Below are positions 9,812-23,500 of a DNA stretch of 64,000 nucleotides, one piece after another (position 1 is the stretch's first letter; each line of letters begins with the position of its first letter). The stretch spans positions 186,001 through 250,000 of the forward strand of contig NW_026611618.1 in assembly GCF_028009165.1 (NCBI RefSeq), written 5' to 3'. A program made the translations under genes and the position numbers. The notes below the pieces were generated by a model. The model ran no database searches, was not told the origin of the DNA, and saw only the letters and a list, made by a program, of their open reading frames with translations. This DNA is from Akanthomyces muscarius (taxonomy: Eukaryota > Ascomycota > Sordariomycetes > Hypocreales > Cordycipitaceae).

Positions 9812-10438
9812 CGATTTTGCTTATCAGGATCATTCTGCTTCAGTACATCCCCACCATTCCCTATTCGTCTTTAGTAGACTGCTTCGTAGCATACGTTGAG
9901 TGAGCATTCTCACACTCTCGCAATCAATGCTGCAAGAACTACATCAGTGCTATCATAAGTGCGACTCCTCGGGAACCACTTCCATCGGTTCTAGTACCCG
10001 CCTGCCGGGCTATGTCATTAGTGTCCTAGGTGACGCCACTGGAGCCTACGGAGGGTCTGAAATAACTCCATAACTCACGCTTTCTAAGGTGAAAACGCGA
10101 AAGAAACGAAAGGGAATAAACCTTTAATGAAGTAGACATGGTATTCAAAGGCGATAAAATCTATCGAGTTCGTGAAATCAACAAAAGCAAGACCAACAAA
10201 AGCAAGACCAACAAAAGTCACAGCGCGACTAAGACAGCCAACTCTTCCTACGGAGTATCTTATCAGCCTATCAACCCCACGAACGCCACCAAGGCTAAGC
10301 CGTCTAGCTTGCCTCAATGTTAGAGCTCCATCTCCATCAACAGGTACTTAAACCTCCAGACCCCAGTCCCAGCCTGGGAGCTCGCCTTTTCTTCCTCAAC
10401 GGCTGGATATAGCTCTAGAACCAACCAAAACCTTCATC
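9812..10438. other. intergenic, promoter of the amidohydrolase gene
   Basis: 627 bp. Contains a 15-bp tandem repeat (10179-10219) and a pyrimidine-rich stretch immediately before the ATG at 10439. A 61-codon frame from ATG 10138 exists but has low complexity because of the repeat, and I do not call it. Confidence 0.5.
10179..10219 (+). repeat. 15-bp tandem repeat, about 2.7 copies
   Basis: The unit CAACAAAAGCAAGAC occurs at 10179-10193 and 10194-10208, followed by a third copy that diverges after CAACAAAAG. It lies about 220 bp upstream of the amidohydrolase start. Confidence 0.85.
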
Positions 10439-13353
10439 ATGGACGAAAAGTCCGGCCTGCCGCCCTACGCCCCTGCGGCACACGGGTATACCCCGCTGCC
10501 CACGCCCGGCACTAGCACGAGCACGCGACGCCACGGCGGCAGCCGTGTCCGCCGCTCACGCGCCATCAAGTTCATCAGCATCGCCTGCCTGGCGCTCATT
10601 GTGCTCTCGCAGTGGAAGCAATCGTGGTACACGGAGCGCGCGGCCCCCAAGCTCTCCGCGGCACGCCTCCACGCCGACCTGCAAACCTGCCAGAAGCTGC
10701 AGTCGAAGCCGCAGGACCCCATCGGGCTGGGTCGCGAGCGCAACGCCCGCTACATTGACGGCGGCAAGCCCACCCTCATAAAGAATGCCACCATCTGGGT
10801 CGGCGAGCCGGTCCCGGGCACGAGCGAGGCGGACGCGCGCGCCGGCAAAGGCTGGGAGTGGATCTCGGGCGACGTCTACATCGAGTACGGCCTGATCCAG
10901 CGAGTCGAGGACGCCATCGCCGGCACCTCCCTCTCCGCGGACACGCTCGTGGTCGAGGCCCATGGACGTCTCCTCACCAGCGGCATCATTGACATGCACA
11001 GCCACGCTGGCGTCGGCCCCCTGCCCGGGCTCCAGGGCGACCAGGATACCAATGAAATGTCCGACGACATCACGCCGTGGGCACGCTCCATCGACGGCAT
11101 CCACCCCGATGACGTTCAGATCCAAGTCATCAAGTCCGGCGGCGTCACCACCTCGCTCATCCTGCCCGGCTCCGGCAACAACATGGGCGGCGAGGCGTAC
11201 GTCATCAAGCACGCCGTGGGCAAAGCCGACGGCCGCGCGGAAACGTCGGCCGCCGACATGCTCGCGGATCCGGAGCGCAACTGGCGCTACATGAAGATGG
11301 CGTGTGGCGAAAACGCCAAACGTGTGCACGGCGGCATCGACAAGTCGCCCTTCAGCCGCATGGGCGAATCGTACCGCTTCCGTCGTGCGTTTGAGACGGC
11401 CCGCGACCTCGTCACCAGGCAGGACGACTGGTGTCGCAAGGCCGAGGCCATTGGCGCGGACAACATGGATGAGTATCTCCCACAGGATCTGGCGTGGGAG
11501 TCCCTGTCGGCGGCGCTGCGTGGACATGTGCACATCAATACGCACTGCTACAAGATTGCCGACCTCGAGGCCATGGTGGACCACAGTAACGAATTTCAAT
11601 TTCCCATCCGCGCATTCCACCACGCCCACCAGACCTATCTCGTTCCAGAGGTACTACTCTAGACCCCCCAATCTTGGCCTCATTCGCTGCTAACACCCGA
11701 TAGATTCTGAAGCGCACATGGGGTGGCCGCGCGCCTGCGTCCGCCATCTTTGCCGACAACATGTTCTACAAGGCCGAAGCGTACGTCGGCTCCGAATACG
11801 CCGGCAAGTACCTCTACGATGAGGGTCTGACCCCCGTCTACGTCTCGGACAATCCCGTCCTCAACGCGCAGCACGTCCTCTTCGAGGCCGCCAAGGGCTA
11901 CCACTGGGGCCTGCCGTACCACGCCGCTCTCGCCAGCGTCACCTCTGCGCCCGCCGACCTGCTCGGTCTCGGCCAGCGCCTCGGCAAGATCAAGCCCGGC
12001 TTCGATGCCGACCTGGCCCTCTGGGACTCGGACCCGCTCAGCGTCGGCGCCGCCCCCGTGCAGGTCTGGATCGACGGTGTCTCCCAGTTCGCTGACCCCG
12101 TCGAGCTCGACAAGGACCACACCGGTCCGATCCAGCCAGACACCAGCCTCGCCGAGATTCCCGCCGAGGAGCCTGTTTCGGTCGAGTCTGTGCTCTTTAC
12201 AGGAATCACCAAGGTGCTCCTCGACCTTCCCGAGCACGCCTCTTCCATTGTTGCTGCCGAAGCCGCCGGCAAGCCTTTCAGCATCGCCGTCAGCCACGGC
12301 AAGGTATCCTGCGTGGGCGCCTGCACCGCCGCCGAGAACAGCAACACCAAGATCGTCCCTCTCAAGGACGGACACGTCCACAAGGCGTTCACCGCATACG
12401 GCAACCTTGGGCTCGTCGAAATCTCCGCCGAAGAGACAACCAACAACGGCCGCACCAAGGCCTTTACGCGCGCCATCGACGGCCTGCAGTTCGACGGCAA
12501 GGTCCTCTCCGTCGCGGGCAAGTACGGCGTCACCCGCGCCGTGTCCCCACCGCTCGGTGCTGGCGGTCCCCTTGGCGTCAGCGCCGCATTCGTCACCACC
12601 GCGTCTACCAGCATCGAGGACGACGCCGTCTTTGCGAGCGACGCCGCTGTGCACTACACCCTCGACTCTTCCGTCAAGTATGATAAGAAGAGCTACGCGG
12701 AGGCCTTTGGCGAGCTACGCCGCAAGCTCCTCGACGCTGCCACCGCATCAAAGGACAACATCACCGATGCCCACTCCGAAGCGGCGTACCTCCAGCGCGT
12801 CGTCGCCGGCGACCTGGTTCTCGCGCTGAGCATCTCGTCCGCCGACGGCATCGCCTCGGCCCTACGCATCAAATCCGAGGTCGAGTCTGCCACCTCCTCC
12901 CACATCCGTCTCGCCATCATCGGCGGCGCCGAGTCGTACCTCGTCGCGGACCAGCTCGCCGCGGCCAAGGTCGGCGTCATCCTGACTCCCCTGCAGCAGC
13001 TCGGCGGTTCGTGGGATGCGCGCCGCGCGCTCGTCGGCGCGCCGCTGCACAACGGCACCGCGGTCGACAGGCTCGTCGCGGCGGGTGTCGTGGTCGGCGC
13101 CGGCCTGAGCGAGGAGTGGCGCGTGCGGGACATGGCCTTTGAGGCGGGCACGGCGTGGCGCAACAGCAACGGCAAGATTTCGCAAAAGGACGCGCTGGAC
13201 ATCGTGTCGACGAATGTTTACAAGGTTCTGGGCGTGGAGGAGCCCGAGAAGCACAGCGGCGCGCACTTTGTCGTGTCGGAGGGCGATCCGCTCGACATCG
13301 GGGCGCGCATCAGGGCTGTCGGTGCGGGACGCGGCCAGGTGTCCGTCTTCTAA
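10439..13353 (+). CDS. membrane-anchored tandem-domain amidohydrolase
   Basis: Exons 10439-11650 and 11704-13353 (53-bp intron) encode 953 residues. A cytosolic N-terminus rich in Pro/Thr/Arg is followed by one transmembrane helix (about residues 42-59), suggesting a type II membrane protein. The first amidohydrolase unit has the metal-binding DMHSH motif (H187, H189) and an NTHCYK segment. It ends in the typical GKIKPGFDADLALWD closing strand of the superfamily near residue 510. A second related unit follows to the C-terminus. Its equivalent of the HxH position may be GHVH (H628, H630), and it ends with another ISQKDALDIVSTN and GDPLDIGAR-type closing segment. Fungal relatives are often labelled amidohydrolase or CE9-like. 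The substrate is unknown; the fold hydrolyses C-N bonds in cyclic amides or amino sugars. GC content and codon bias are high compared with its neighbours. Confidence 0.87.
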
Positions 13354-14094
13354 AGCAGGGCCAGAATATTACAGCATAGGATTCATCTCCCCATATCTTT
13401 TGGATATACAGCTTTCTGCGCATCATCATTGTCTAAAATCCAACGTGCTTCACTAATCTTCCATTCTAGACATGGCCTCTGTTAAATCATGTGAGATCGG
13501 CGTAAGGCCGACCTGGAAGTCAGCCGCTGTAGACCGTCACTAAAAATCTTCAAGAATCTGCGAGGCCGCATTCTGGTCCATTTGTGACTTGATGCTGCTC
13601 TTCGCCGTCCCCGCGATTTGTCACTCGGGCACGATTTCCAGTTTGCCAGCTACCTAGAAAAATAAGAAGAATAAGAAAAGTAAGAACAAGGAAAGAAGAA
13701 TAAGAAGTATAAGACAAGACAGCATACAAAACCATCATATAGCATTATGTTCAGTGTAAAATAAGGAAAAGCGTCTTTTTATCATTTAATCTGAAGTCTC
13801 ATGAGAAAATCAGTCCGTTGAACAAGTTTCCTCCCCAGTTAAGAGCGAGATTACATCCCTCTAGTCGGAAAACAGCAGAAACCCATCCTTGCCAAGTGCT
13901 GAAAGAAAAAATATAAGAAAAAAATGTGTACAGGAAACGAACAGGGTTAAAAAGAAACAAACAAAATGCAGGTCATAGACACAGTGACAATCGTCAAGAA
14001 AAATAAAAACGCCGCAGTCATCAAGAAATTTAAAACAATACACTGGCATAACTTGCCAGAACATGGGAGGACGTTACTTGAAAGACATTGCCCA
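13354..14094. other. convergent 3' intergenic region
   Basis: 741 bp between two convergent genes. It has an A/G-rich, low-complexity stretch (AATAAGAAG-type repeats, about 13656-13725) and AT-rich sequence suited to 3' UTRs. No gene seen. Confidence 0.5.
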
Positions 14095-17000
14095 TCATTG
14101 CGATCCCTCCGAGACCACATTGCCGCTTGGCGGTCGAGGAAGCATACTATCGCGGTTCGTGCGTGGCTGGCTGCCCGCCCGATTGTGCATCGAGACATGG
14201 CGCGAGAGGCGGTGGTCCATCGAAGATGGCGTGCCGGCGCCTTCGCGCGTCGGCACAGCTCGCTCCAAGTACTTTCTGGTCGGCGTTGCGGGACTGAATC
14301 CAGATGGTCCGGCCAATCGGGATGCGTGCAGCTCCGAGACAAAGCGGCGACGCGATCCCGCGGCCGACGACACCACCGACGAGGTGTCTTGCCTGTCCGG
14401 GCCATCCATCTCAATGGCATTCTCGTTGGCGCGCTGGTAGGCCATGGTCATGGTGCGTCGCGTCGGCGACCGAGAAAGCGGCTGGTCCATGTCTTCCGCC
14501 GTGCCGCGACGACTGCGGACGAAAAAGGTGCTCCGGCGGCCGTCGTCGGGTTCTTCCGTCATGGCGCGGCGATTTCTCGACAGCACCGACTCTCTGCCGT
14601 CTTCCAGTTCTTCCTGGCGAGACTGGCGCGTGCGAGACACGAGGAGAGAAGAATGGCGGCCGAGGCCGTTTTCGTTGAGCATGGGAGCATTTGGGTTTGA
14701 ATGCAGAGATACTGGAGGACCCGATCCGTGTAGGAGAGAGTTGCGGCGCTCCTCAAACCTGGAAATAACCCTCGGGCTCGTATGCGACAGTGGAATGTTA
14801 CTCTCTACTACGCTAGAGCGTCGAGAAACAGGTAGGCCGCTGCTATGCGATTTGGGAAGCGTCGGTGTTGACGGTGTTCCTGGTACGGCTGATTGCGCCT
14901 GCTGTTGGCTTGTACCAGCTCTATATGCAGCGTCGTCGTTGAGGGTGATGCAAAGCTCAGTGAGGCTTTGGCACACGCTCTCAGCCTTGCGTCGTAGCTG
15001 GCGGTCAGCGACAGCGCCAGCGCCACTAGGCATCGGTGCTTGGCTCATGGCTGTAGACAAACCCAGCGCATCCTGTGCAACATAGTCCAAAGCCTGGAAG
15101 ATTGCAGGGCTCAGGTTCTGCCTGCAGTTAGCAAGGGCATTTTGCAGGTTCGGAAAGACATCTTTTTGCGTGGAGACTGAGTCTGTCTCTTCAGCATGGA
15201 CATGGACTTGGCGCTTTGGTGACATTGAAGCCGTCGTTGCTATAGTATTGGCTGTGACAGGGCGCTCCTCTGGCATCTTCGTCACGGCAGCACCAGATGT
15301 AGAAGGCGGCTTCACCGTTTCAAGGCGGCTCAGTCTCCACTTCAGCTCATCGAGCTCATCCCATACCGTAGAGGGCGCCGTGGTTGAGGCTGTGGATTCT
15401 GTGCCGTCCACACCATTTTGGTGTTCTTGAGGTTGCGGTGGAGGTAGGTCAAAGGACCGAATTAACGGCGAGGAGTTGTACGTCTTGGAGTAGTTGTACA
15501 CAGGGCCGGTTTTGTAGGACTGCCCTCTGCCAGAGATGGGTGGGGTGCTTTCTGTAACGGAGGATCGGCGGCGACCATGGCGATAGCTGTCTGAGTTGTC
15601 GTGATAGACGGTAGAGCGCGAAGACAAGGGGGGTGGGCGGTGAGTTCGAGTCGAGGGAGCAAATTGGCTTGCAAATTCGCCAGGATGAGCAGATGCCGCC
15701 TTTTCTCTGCTCATGGGGCGATATTGCAGTACGCGAGATGCCTGGCTAGTTTGGTCATCCTCCAGGCTGCTCAAATTCGGGCGCTCCTGCTGGTCAGAAA
15801 GTCTGCGCCTCAACTTTGGCGGGGATATCGGCTGGTATGAGGCGAGGTTTGTGGACAGTGGTCGGCGATGCCATGAGCGATGCGTAGCAGACTACTCGAG
15901 GTTAGCACATGAAGTTGCTTTTGGTGGCATGACTTGGTCGCAGCGTGACTCGCAACAAAAACAATGTCGGCTCTTCGGCAGCGCAAACAATGACCAAAAA
16001 TAGCCATGTCTTAGACAATGGGAGCTTGGGCCGGCGCCGCAGAATGGCATGGTTGAACAAACAAAAATACTCACCACTGGGCTGTAGGTGCCGTCTGGGG
16101 TCCGGCCATTGGTGGTGCGGTTTACGGCCTCTTCTCGGGCCAGTCGCAAAAAGACGTCGCCGGAGTCTTCGCCGGTAACGCCTTGATGGCTCGAGACAGG
16201 CGGCGTCATGAGCCTGGACTGTCTGTCGTAGAGGGCATCGGGGCCAGCGGCAGTGCGGGCGAGATCTTCGTCGTAAAGGGGAGCGCCAGCACTCTCGTTG
16301 AGGTCGTAGGGACGGGGCGTAAAGTTCATATCGGGGCTGTTGAGGCTTCTGCGGGAGCCTGAGGACCGAAAAGAGCGAATGGGAGGTACACGGATGGGCG
16401 TCGCGTTTGTGGGCAGGGAGCCGGTCAGCGACAGCCGGTACGATTGTGTCTGGAGGGAGCGGCGCCGGGGTTCATCGGGAGTCGAGGACTTGGCGGCCGT
16501 CTTGAGGGGCAGAAGCTGTCGGGTGCCCGAGATGAGGCGCGGCTGGTAGTGGTGCTGGTGTTGCTGTTGTTGCTGGAGGGCCGCAAAGTTGGCGTCGTCG
16601 CCGGCAACCTGGAGCAGACGGCCGTTGATGGACGGCGGCGGGCCGGAGAGGGTCGAGATGCCCTTGGCGCTGAAGGAGGCGGGCTGGCGAGCGGATCTCG
16701 AACGGAGGCTCGAGTGAGACGAGGCGGGCGACAGGCGCGAATCAGAACCGACCGGCGGTTCAGGATTCGATGACCTGCGGAGGTTAAAGGCTTGCGGTGG
16801 ACGGGAGACGTCGGGACGCGGACCCTGATCAGAGTAGGCTCGCGGGCGCGGTCTGGCAGTGGGCGGAAGGTCAAAGGACGAGGCGCGCTGGCGATGCCAA
16901 CGAGAACGGGGAGGGCTCGCACAAAATACGGGCGTGTATGGCGACGGTGCCTGAATGTCTTGCCCAACGCTAGATGGAGGTGAGGAGCCCAGCGGAGGCG

Positions 17001-17595
17001 AGCTGCTGTGGTCGCCGAGCGAGACAGCCGAGTCGTCGGATGCGCGGCGAGCACGGTGGGCGGTGGCAGCAGCAGCAGCAGCAGCAGAGGGCTGCGATGG
17101 AGGACGAGAGGCGCGGTCGAGGTTGGATGCGGCGAGACAGGTTCGCGGCTGGAGGTAGGACCTAGGTCGGCGATGGAGAAGCGGCGAGGGCAGCGAGGAC
17201 CTTTGAGCTGTCGATGTCGACACGCTCGGGCTCGGGCTGGGGAGAGTCGAGATGGGGAGACGAGTTTTGGCGAGGCGGGCAGCTGCAGATCCAGCAGCAC
17301 TCGAGACGACCCTTTCAGCGGCAGTTTCAGTGGAACATGCCGTGGCTTCAGTGGCTTTAGTGGAGCTCGTTGTGTGACGGCGACTTGCCGACAGCGCTGA
17401 CGCCGAGCCGGCCAGCGCTGCTGAAACCCCCAGCGGCTGCCCTGGATGGCGCCCAGGATGCCCCGAAGGCCCCTGCAGCTTGCCCTGTCCAGCGGATGGC
17501 GGGCCTGGAATAGCGCTGGCAATAGCCTGTGCGGTAGCACATTTAGTGCCTCCGTGGCCCCTTTGCGGGCCCGCTGCCACGACCGTTTCCGTCAT
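14095..17595 (-). CDS. large disordered fungal protein (1,105 aa)
   Basis: Two exons on the minus strand, 17595-16075 and 15891-14095, join across a 183-bp intron (GTGAGT donor, CTCGAGTAG acceptor, phase 0). The protein is mostly low-complexity Ser/Pro/Arg sequence with a polyglutamine/histidine patch and an alanine run from CAG-type repeats. The best-ordered part is in the second exon: a VWDELDELKWRLSRLE helix that is probably coiled coil, then a helical block with LSPAIFQALDYVAQDALGLS and ESVCQSLTELCITLND. This arrangement recalls a family of conserved ascomycete proteins often called 'LPXTG-domain' proteins in databases, though no functional sortase anchor is present. Function unknown; cytoskeletal or polarity scaffolding is only a guess. 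Many Ser-Pro and Arg-x-x-Ser sites suggest phosphorylation. Confidence 0.75.
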
Positions 17596-20500
17596 GGATA
17601 CCCGCTTTCCGCGAACAGTTCAACGTAACAATCGTGCGAGCCAAGCAAGCACAAGGTGAGAAGCTGCTGGTTCTCCGTCGTTCTTGGTGTGTGGGTTCTG
17701 TAGAGACCGGGTTCTTTGCTTTCTCGGTTCGCAAAAAGAATGACGATTCAAGCTGCTTATGACAGCAGCCTCTCCTTGTTGCTTTTTTATCGAGTGCGGG
17801 GAAGACCAGCTGTCAATCACAAGGCTTGCTTGCGCACGACTCAGAACCTCTGCAACCTGTCGCAGTCGATAGCTCAGTGAGCAAAAGAAAGCAAGGCTAG
17901 CCACAGCCTGGCAGCGTATTGCTTCCCAGCTGTCCGTCTCGTCTAGCCTCGTCAGAATGCGACTCGTCGTGGCGATGAAACCTGGATTGAGTCAGGCTCC
18001 GTTGGGCGTCTGTCAGAAACGTCCGGCAGATACTGGTAGCTGTGGTATCTCGTGCTGCAACAGCTATGCGAGTCGACGTAATACTATGGATGCTGATGGC
18101 CGTATGCATGCGCGGCTGGCGTGGTCTGTTGTAGCCGGCACAAGCTGTCGTAGGACGCGCCACCTAACAGAAGCAAACGTGATGATCGTAAGGTGAAATG
18201 AGTGAAATGCGCACAAGGGCACAGGCAATCGCGAATTGAAAGAATCAAAAACAAAGGAGATCAGAGGGGAATTGATAAGAGAAAAGGAACGGGGACTCGG
18301 CAACTTCAAGACTCTTGTTGAGCGTGTGTCCAGACCTTCCCAGCTCTGATCAGTCAGGGGGGGCCACGCTGCCGAGCACCAGAATCACGAATTCTCGCAG
18401 GACCATCTCCTCTCTTTCTCCGCAGTGGCGCACCGCCGACGGTCCAACAGCATGGGCCATGTCGTGCAAACCTGCCAGGGCATCACATTGTTCGGGACAA
18501 GAAAGGCGCCACCAACCCATGCCACGCCCGTCAGCGACTGAGACACGAACAACAAGAGCCCGTGTTTGCCAGGGGGGGTTCTGCAGCTATTTCTTCTTTC
18601 AGAACTAAGACAATTCTCTATCAGTAGTACCCAACTACTCAGTACGGATATGCGAGGCAGCTTTCGGATAAAGCAACGACTCTGCTTGCGACGTCGAAAA
18701 GAGACAAACCCTCGCAATGTCGCATGAAGCCAGCAATGTGATGTGTGATGGACCGCGCAGCACACATGCACATCAACACACTTCAGTACGCAATTCTGGG
18801 TCCACGGCTCCGCCAGCTACGGTTACAGGTGCAAGGCGAGCCACCAAGTGTAACCTGAACACAAAAAAAGCAAGCAATGAATCTCGAGCCTCACCAGCAG
18901 AGCGCATCATCATCAGTAGTTCCATGCAATGATGGGTCGGCAAGCTAGCACATGAAGGTCCCTCACCCTAGCCAGGGTGCAATGCCACTATCACCTGCCG
19001 GTATCGACCAGGTCAACTGGTCTCAAGCTTCCACTCTTGCATGACTGTCCTCGACGGCGGGCTCAAGACAAGATCAAGAACCAAACATGACGGCGGTGGC
19101 ATCAAGCACTCTCCTCTGTTAGAGGAACTCGGGAGAGCAAATCACAATTGATTGTCCAACGACGGCAGCAGCCGTTGGACGAACCGTGCTCAAACGTGAT
19201 CTCCCCTCCTCTCCTTGCCTCCCTCCCTCCCTCGGTTGCTGTCCATGTGGGTTGCATGGAGCGATCGCTTCCAACGGACGGAGCAAGCCCAGGTCCCGTT
19301 TTAGAGCGCTGGCCTGTGCACAACTTCTGGATTATTCTGGGTTCGATCAAGCAAAGGCCCGCGCCAGTTTTGCCATTCTCCTTTTCAAATGTCCATGCAG
19401 CCAAGCATCCTAATAAATGACAAGGGGGATGGCCACAGCGCCCAAGCTCCTCGATGTCGTGTAAAAACAGCACTGCCACCAATGATACACAACATGCAGT
19501 CAAGTAAATGGTTACTGCAGTCCGTGTGCCACTAACGCCAAATACCACAATGTCGGCTGCAACAATTTTGTTCCTTTTTCCTTTTTGTGCTAGGCACAAG
19601 CTCATCTTGGGGGGTATCAGCCACGAGGCGCCCGCGCAGCACCTGCAACGCACACACAACACGCACAACATTGGTGAAGAACCGCAGAGCCTCTGTCCGT
19701 CATGCATGTCACTGCCTATGCACTGCCTGGCTATCCCATTTATATCGGCGCGAACGGCGCGAACTCGTGGCACACTGAATGACTGGCACCAAATACGCAA
19801 AGCCCTAACTAGAGGTCCACCACGGTCTGAAACGGTAAATCCATGCTCGGTGCCTGGTAAACTGGAGCAAATCAGCACGTTTAATAAATACTAGTGCCGC
19901 TGCGCCTGTAGAGCCTGACAGCCTGACAGCCCTGGTATTTATGGTTGTCCTTTGATCTTCTCACTTGTGCAACTGGACTAGTCTAGTCACTATAGTGTAG
20001 CTCGCGCCCACGGGTTTGGCTAATGATGCAGGTCAAAGGGGGTCTATCGGGGCAACTCGAGAGATACCCCATTATCAGCCCCAACAGAAAGAGAATGGAC
20101 ACGTTATTGGGTAAAAATACATGAAAGCAGAAAAGCGTACACGTCTTTTCCTGGTTTCGTTTCGACGTGCAGTCCGTCTGCCAAGGGTCCGCTGAGGCGA
20201 GAAAAAGATCAACGCCAGGCTTGCAGGCCTACCAGTCTCCATATCACCTTGATAATAGCGCATATGCGGGACAAAGGGTAATTTCCACCTTTGTAATATC
20301 CGCATCGTGCTCAACAACAGCAGTGAGTGCTTTTGGAGAAGATGGATGCATGAGCTGGTGGGCAAGTGGGTAACTGGCTAGGCATGCATGCGTATGGACA
20401 TCGTCACGGAGAACAGCCGTGCAGCGTGCTCAGCCTTCTCGATATGCTTCTTGCAGTGCGCAGACAGACGGACGGGCATTTTTTACCGATAAAACGCGAT

Positions 20501-23500
20501 GCTTCATTTTTATATTGTACTGTTGCGTATGGCATGACCCCCGTAAGTAGGGCTATGGGAAATGGATAAACTACGTATTTGTTGGCAACAACGCCTCTCC
20601 GCGCAGTTCTTGCGCAGCAACACATCGATTTTCTAGCAATTACGCAGTTGAAAACAGTCAACAACACTTATTTACCCAATTTCCACAACGAAATTGAATT
20701 ACACTATCGAATCGAATACACGTGTCCTCCCAATTTCAAGTTTGTTCCAGCGTTGGAAAAATTTGTCCGGGTCACGGACCTACCCTACACTGCTCAATCG
20801 CCCGACACGCACGAGGTCCAGACAGGAAGACGGCGGAACAAGCCACCAAGCTGATGGCACCCTCAACATCATCTTACCAACATCAAAGACATATATTCGA
20901 GGCGTTCCTTTATACACTAAGTTTGATGTGGTTTTGTGATGGTTTCAATTCACGTCTCTGAATGTCACATCAATTCACCGCGCAAGCAGTCAAGGTATAG
21001 TGAGTGATAGTTGCACGCACATACAAGCAGAATTCAATCGATATAACACCCTCCGCCGTGGATAGCAGGGAATCACAGCGGCATAATGAAGGATCACACA
21101 CTCGTCTCCTCGGATCGCACCCGCATACCTAATCGCATGCGGGCGAACTCTAGTTACCACGTGTGCTATAGCCAGCTATACGACATATTGGATCTGTCAA
21201 ACATGGGTTATCAATATAGACAAGATGCAGCCACCGGTCGGAGCTAGCCTGCTTGCTTGTATTGTCTTCTTACTGCTCGTATATATGAGACGTGGTAGGG
21301 CTGGTATGGACAACTTCTTGTCCTCATATATATGATATGGCGAACCAGCAACGCTGCTGGGAAGCGCCGCTGTCCATGTTTCCCAGCCAACGAAGCGCGA
21401 GCTAGACAGAAATGTTTCCAAGCCTGCTAGTTTCAGCAGAGTCTTGAACATGCTCTCTTCACTCTCTTCAAGCTTCCGTCTCGCGAGAGAGACGCAGACA
21501 ACGCCGTAGCATAGCCGACTTGACCAAAAGTCAGCCATAACCAGCGCACGTACATCCATCCGAGACTATTGGTATAGCAGCTCTGAGGAGCAGCCTCCAA
21601 TGTTCGAACTCGAATTCGCGCCTCCAAACCGGGCGTGATGGTTTCCACTGGTTCATCGCATCTCGGCGGAAGGTTGCCCGGTTCCAAATCTTCACGAAAG
21701 CAGTTAGCATCGCCGAGCACTAGCCAAAAGCCAAGGCTGAGCCAAAAAAGGTGACCAGATTGCAAAGGTATCAGTAAGCAAAAGCGACCAGGGGGAACCG
21801 AGTAGCCTGGCGCTAACAGGGGGCTATTCTCTTAATTGCAGTGCTGAACCCGGGGGGCGGCGATACCTTTCGGGGGCAGTCCAAGTTTCAGAATGCGCGG
21901 TCGAGTTTCGGGTTTTGGTGAAGGACAGGGTTCTGACCAAGGACGACGGCGCTAGATTGGGCGACGATCACCCATCCACCACAATTGTACTTTTTGTACT
22001 TTCTCACTTTCTCTCTCTCGCGCTTCTTGGCTTTTCTGTTTGGCCAGCAAGGGTCTTTTGCTCAAGATCGACATGGGCAAATTTAAATGCTGTCATCTTT
22101 ACGGTGGCAGTGGCTGTCCCTCCCCCACGGTACGGCGCGACGGGCGGCGGCGTCGCAGTCTCAGATGGACCTCAGCCTGACACGCGTTCAGTCTGGCTCA
22201 AACATCCCGGGTACAAAACCAATATCTACGCTGTTATAACGATGCACATCGTCCCCCCGCCCCCTTTTTTTATTCTAACACTCTTGGCTTGTTTTTGGCT
22301 ACCACCAATTCGGATCATGCCATGGAGATTGCAAGGTGGGGGTAAGAAAAGGGCAAGACAGGCTGGGCGGCAAAGGGAGAACGGTGATTGGCATGCTGGC
22401 GGGCAGTCGGCTATAGCTGGGAATGGGGTTGTAATTAACAGCGTGAGTGGTGGAAGTGCCAATGCGCATTCCTCAAGGGCGAGTAGTTCTGGGCCAATGG
22501 GTTGGCTTCATAGAGCTGGCCGTGTGAAATGGACTGCAGATGTATGCAGTGTGATATAGATTGCCGCTGAAGACTGGCGGGCTATTCACTCAGCGGAGAG
22601 CTGTGTGCCAATTACGCTGGGCAGGTCGGGATAGTCTGTGCGTTGGGCGAGGACGCGAGTGAATTGACAGAAGCGGGAGAAGCATACTACTGCCAACGAG
22701 TGTCGAACGATCATCACTCAAATAAGGTTCATGTAATGGCCAGCTGTTCATTTGCTCCCAACAAGATTGTGCAGAATCAGCATGCCGTGTAATGAGGCTC
22801 AGCATTATGCGCCATATAGGGTTTAGGTTATAAGATTTTAAGTTATTGAGAACGCGATGCATCGCTGGCAAACAAGTGGTTTACACGGAGGTGTTTCGCG
22901 GAGTGGTGGAGTGTTGCCGTTAGGGTTACGGGACAGTAACACGGACGGGGAGCGGGAGTACCCATGGTCGCGCACAAAACGGCTCAGCGCGATGCATCGA
23001 AAGGCTAAGAGGAACGGAGGCGGATAGCATGTTGTTGCTCGAGTTTCATCTTGGTTGGCAGACGTTCAATTGCGATCCGTTGCCGCGGTTATTGTTGGTG
23101 TCAGCCTGCCGTGCGAGGGTGGAAGCATTGACGTGCAACGGGGACAATCTTCCGATCCGGCGATACGGAGACGACAGTCCGAGGGTAAGAAAGGGACACA
23201 GAACGCGATTGGCCAGTTCACTTTGGCTACTTGCGGAGATGGGCTACGATGAGCGAGGCCAGGGTCGCAGCGAAGCTCCGGGCTCGTCAAGAAGGCCGCT
23301 CCGTGGGCCAGCGCGTAAGTACTGAAGATGGAATGGCACGGTCAGATGACTACCAGTATCAACGAAGGAATCGGCACAAGGGCGGGACTGAAAGGGACAG
23401 AGAGGCAACGAGGGCGCGTGGCACTGGAAGTGTCTGTCTGGACCTGGACCCCTGCCAACTCTGTATGAGCACGCGCTCAGGTGGTACATACGAGCAAGCG

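Noticed and set aside
10556..12654. Long antisense frames over the amidohydrolase gene (357 and 324 codons)
   Set aside because: They mirror a GC-rich, codon-biased gene. Composition is Val/Gly/Asp/Arg-rich without domains, while the sense strand has clear motifs and a clean splice.
19102..19878. 258-codon minus-strand frame in the 8.3-kb gap
   Set aside because: No domain, no splice partner and odd composition; it overlaps plus-strand frames of similar quality. Treated as chance.
22860..22930. Single TTAGGG near a repeat-poor area, considered as interstitial telomere
   Set aside because: Only isolated copies, no tandem array.
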